Shown: positions 35,544 through 36,620 of the stretch, piece by piece
Numbering within the stretch: position 1 is the first letter of the stretch
Layout of the letters: the number at the start of each line of letters is the position of its first letter
Source: a virus
Reading direction: 5' to 3' (one strand)
IMG/VR virus record: IMGVR_UViG_3300022935_000057
Coordinates: 1-36,620 of that record
DNA: 36,620 nucleotides
The notes under the pieces: model-generated
What the model saw: only the letters and a program-made list of their open reading frames with translations
Databases searched by the model: none
Told to the model about the DNA's origin: nothing
Position numbers and translations under genes: made by a program

Positions 35544-36152
35544 TCAAATTTTAATCATTTTTTCAAATTCAGTTATAAAATCTTCTAAATAATTTAATCT
35601 TAGTAATTTTATAACTCTATTTTTTTCATTTCTATCAAACTCATACTCGTAAACCGAATATTTTTCAAAAGTTTTAAACTGGTAGTATGTGATTTTGTTA
35701 AACGGCGGTGTTAAATCGCCGGCGTCTTCTTTAGGATTCTCGAATTTATTCTTAAACCAATTATTAATCAACATATAAGTTGATGGACTCATTTTAGTAG
35801 AATTGTTGTAATAGTAATATGCGTTTTCAGTTTCTTTTATATCTTCGTATTTCTCGTCCATATATCTTTGAAAATTTTCACTTGATTTTGGCCACTCAGA
35901 ATAATAATCACGTATGTCATTAAAAAACAAAATTATCCACCAATAGTTTGGATTTTCATAATAAAGTTCAGCAATTTTCCAAGGCGTTTCACCATCTTTA
36001 ATTTCGTATTCATAATGAGTTAAAGGATTATTTGCAAATGCATCTACAACTTTCGTTGTGATAAATATATTTTTCATCAGTTTTGGTTCGTTTAGTAACT
36101 GAATATCATATTTTATATTGGGTAATTTAGAAAAAAGTGTAGAACCCGCCAT
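35544..36152 (-). CDS. gp53: Baseplate wedge protein gp53 (202 aa)
   Basis: gp53 surrounds the hub and, with gp6 and gp25, joins the wedges to it. The length matches T4 gp53 (196 aa). Residues about 47-95 show the LysM-like fold of the family: YEIKDGETPWKIAELYYENP, NYWWIILFFNDI, then DYYSEWPKSSENFQRYM. The N-terminus 'FSKLPNIKYDIQLLNEPK' is also typical. The ATG follows the gp48 stop directly (TAA-ATG), with AAAGGA upstream. Confidence 0.94.
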   Translation of the reverse strand: MAGSTLFSKLPNIKYDIQLLNEPKLMKNIFITTKVVDAFANNPLTHYEYEIKDGETPWKIAELYYENPNYWWIILFFNDIRDYYSEWPKSSENFQRYMDEKYEDIKETENAYYYYNNSTKMSPSTYMLINNWFKNKFENPKEDAGDLTPPFNKITYYQFKTFEKYSVYEYEFDRNEKNRVIKLLRLNYLEDFITEFEKMIKI

Positions 36153-36620
36153 TTAAAATCCTTTCTCTACATCATCTTGTGTTACTTGGAGAAGTTCTAA
36201 AAATGTTAAATTCATTTCAGTAAATAATGGAGTACCATCTCTTAATATTTCAAAAGAACCTTCTCCACCATAATTTACTTCACAGGAAGTTAAGACACAA
36301 GGTTTAAATCTATGAAGTACGGTTGATGCAGGACCGTGATATGATATTAAAAATGTTTGTGGTGCCTTATAAAAGAATTTTTCATAATCAATATTAGGCA
36401 TCATTGCACTCCTAAAAGATTTAACAATCTGAGTAACCGCCGGTGCTTCAGTGTCATTTTTTGGTACAAATTTGTAATTGAAACTAAATTGTCTAAAAGA
36501 TGGACCCTCTAATAGTTGATATTGTGCTGCATTTCCGATCATATCGTTATTTTCTCGCAAAGCACCTTCTGAACCAATTAGAGTGTCTAAGGCACTGAAG
36601 CCGCCACCAAGAGCGATGCC
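36153..36620 (-). CDS. gp48: Tail-tube cap protein gp48-like, C-terminal part (partial)
   Basis: The frame is open from the right window edge, so the start lies outside; a TTG at 36560 inside it is not the real start. The visible residues begin GIALGGGFSALDTLIGSEGA and run to the TAA at 36153. 'FRQFSFNYKFVPKNDTEAPA' followed by VKSFRSAMMPN, FFYKAPQTFLISY and 'RFKPCVLTSCEVNYGGEGSF' is the C-terminal tube-domain pattern of the gp48/gp54 tail-tube initiator proteins. gp48 lies at this place in cyanophage-type genomes, but gp54 is a close relative and cannot be ruled out from this fragment. These proteins sit on the hub and start polymerisation of the tail tube. Confidence 0.85.
   Translation of the reverse strand, partial: GIALGGGFSALDTLIGSEGALRENNDMIGNAAQYQLLEGPSFRQFSFNYKFVPKNDTEAPAVTQIVKSFRSAMMPNIDYEKFFYKAPQTFLISYHGPASTVLHRFKPCVLTSCEVNYGGEGSFEILRDGTPLFTEMNLTFLELLQVTQDDVEKGF

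Noticed and set aside
36153-36560. A complete 135-aa gene starting with TTG at 36560
   Set aside because: The same frame continues without a stop to base 36620 and the upstream codons look coding, so this is the 3' part of a longer gp48-like gene.
1-36620. tRNA genes, CRISPR arrays, insertion sequences or attachment sites
   Set aside because: The gaps between genes are at most about 70 bases, and I saw no cloverleaf-like sequence, spaced direct repeats, transposase or inverted terminal repeats.

Overview
The window is a single-strand block of virion structural genes from a T4-like (Straboviridae/cyanomyovirus-type) contractile-tailed phage. All genes are on the minus strand, so transcription runs from base 36620 towards base 1. 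The DNA is visibly AT-rich, with A/T-rich codon choice. The gene order 48-53-hub-5-25-6-7-8 followed by a giant DUF4815-type protein is what I know from marine T4-like phages (Prochlorococcus/Synechococcus cyanophages and SAR11 pelagiphages). No host-derived metabolic or photosynthesis gene lies in the window, so the host cannot be decided from it.

Layout in the direction of transcription. (1) 36620-29587, baseplate core: the 3' end of a gp48-like tail-tube cap gene (cut by the window edge), gp53 wedge, a gp27-like hub, two tandem gp5-type spike proteins (a short one without and a long one with a lysozyme domain), gp25 and gp6. Junctions are very tight, with several TAATG or TAA-ATG overlaps. 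(2) 29578-22935, wedge proteins: a 1635-residue protein at the gp7 position carrying a LamG-like insertion, and a gp8 carrying an inserted carbohydrate-binding-like module. (3) 22898-14563: a 2404-residue DUF4815-type structural protein, a 71-residue coiled-coil protein and a 295-residue fibre-like protein. (4) 14552-11926: a 681-residue protein ending in a PA14-like domain, and a small unknown protein translationally coupled to it. (5) 11880-1598: three consecutive large paralogues (646, 1551 and 1195 residues) with a shared core and a shared C-terminal domain. (6) 1583-1556: a rho-independent terminator with a C(UUCG)G loop, then 1528-1: the 5' 509 codons of an acidic, helix-rich, cysteine-free protein that runs off the left edge.

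Putative late promoters of the T4 type (TATAAATA) lie just upstream of gp5, gp8, the 71-residue gene and the 1551-residue paralogue. One-mismatch versions precede the other two paralogues and the left-edge gene. Together the genes build the baseplate hub and spike, the wedges, and the peripheral fibre or adhesin shell. Recognisable T4 gp9, gp10, gp11 and gp12 are absent; the DUF4815 protein, the PA14 protein and the three paralogues occupy their place.

The least explained material is the paralogue trio, the lysozyme-free gp5 twin, the sugar-binding-like modules placed in separate baseplate proteins, and the acidic left-edge protein. There is no stretch over 300 bases without a gene; the longest gaps are about 60-70 bases.
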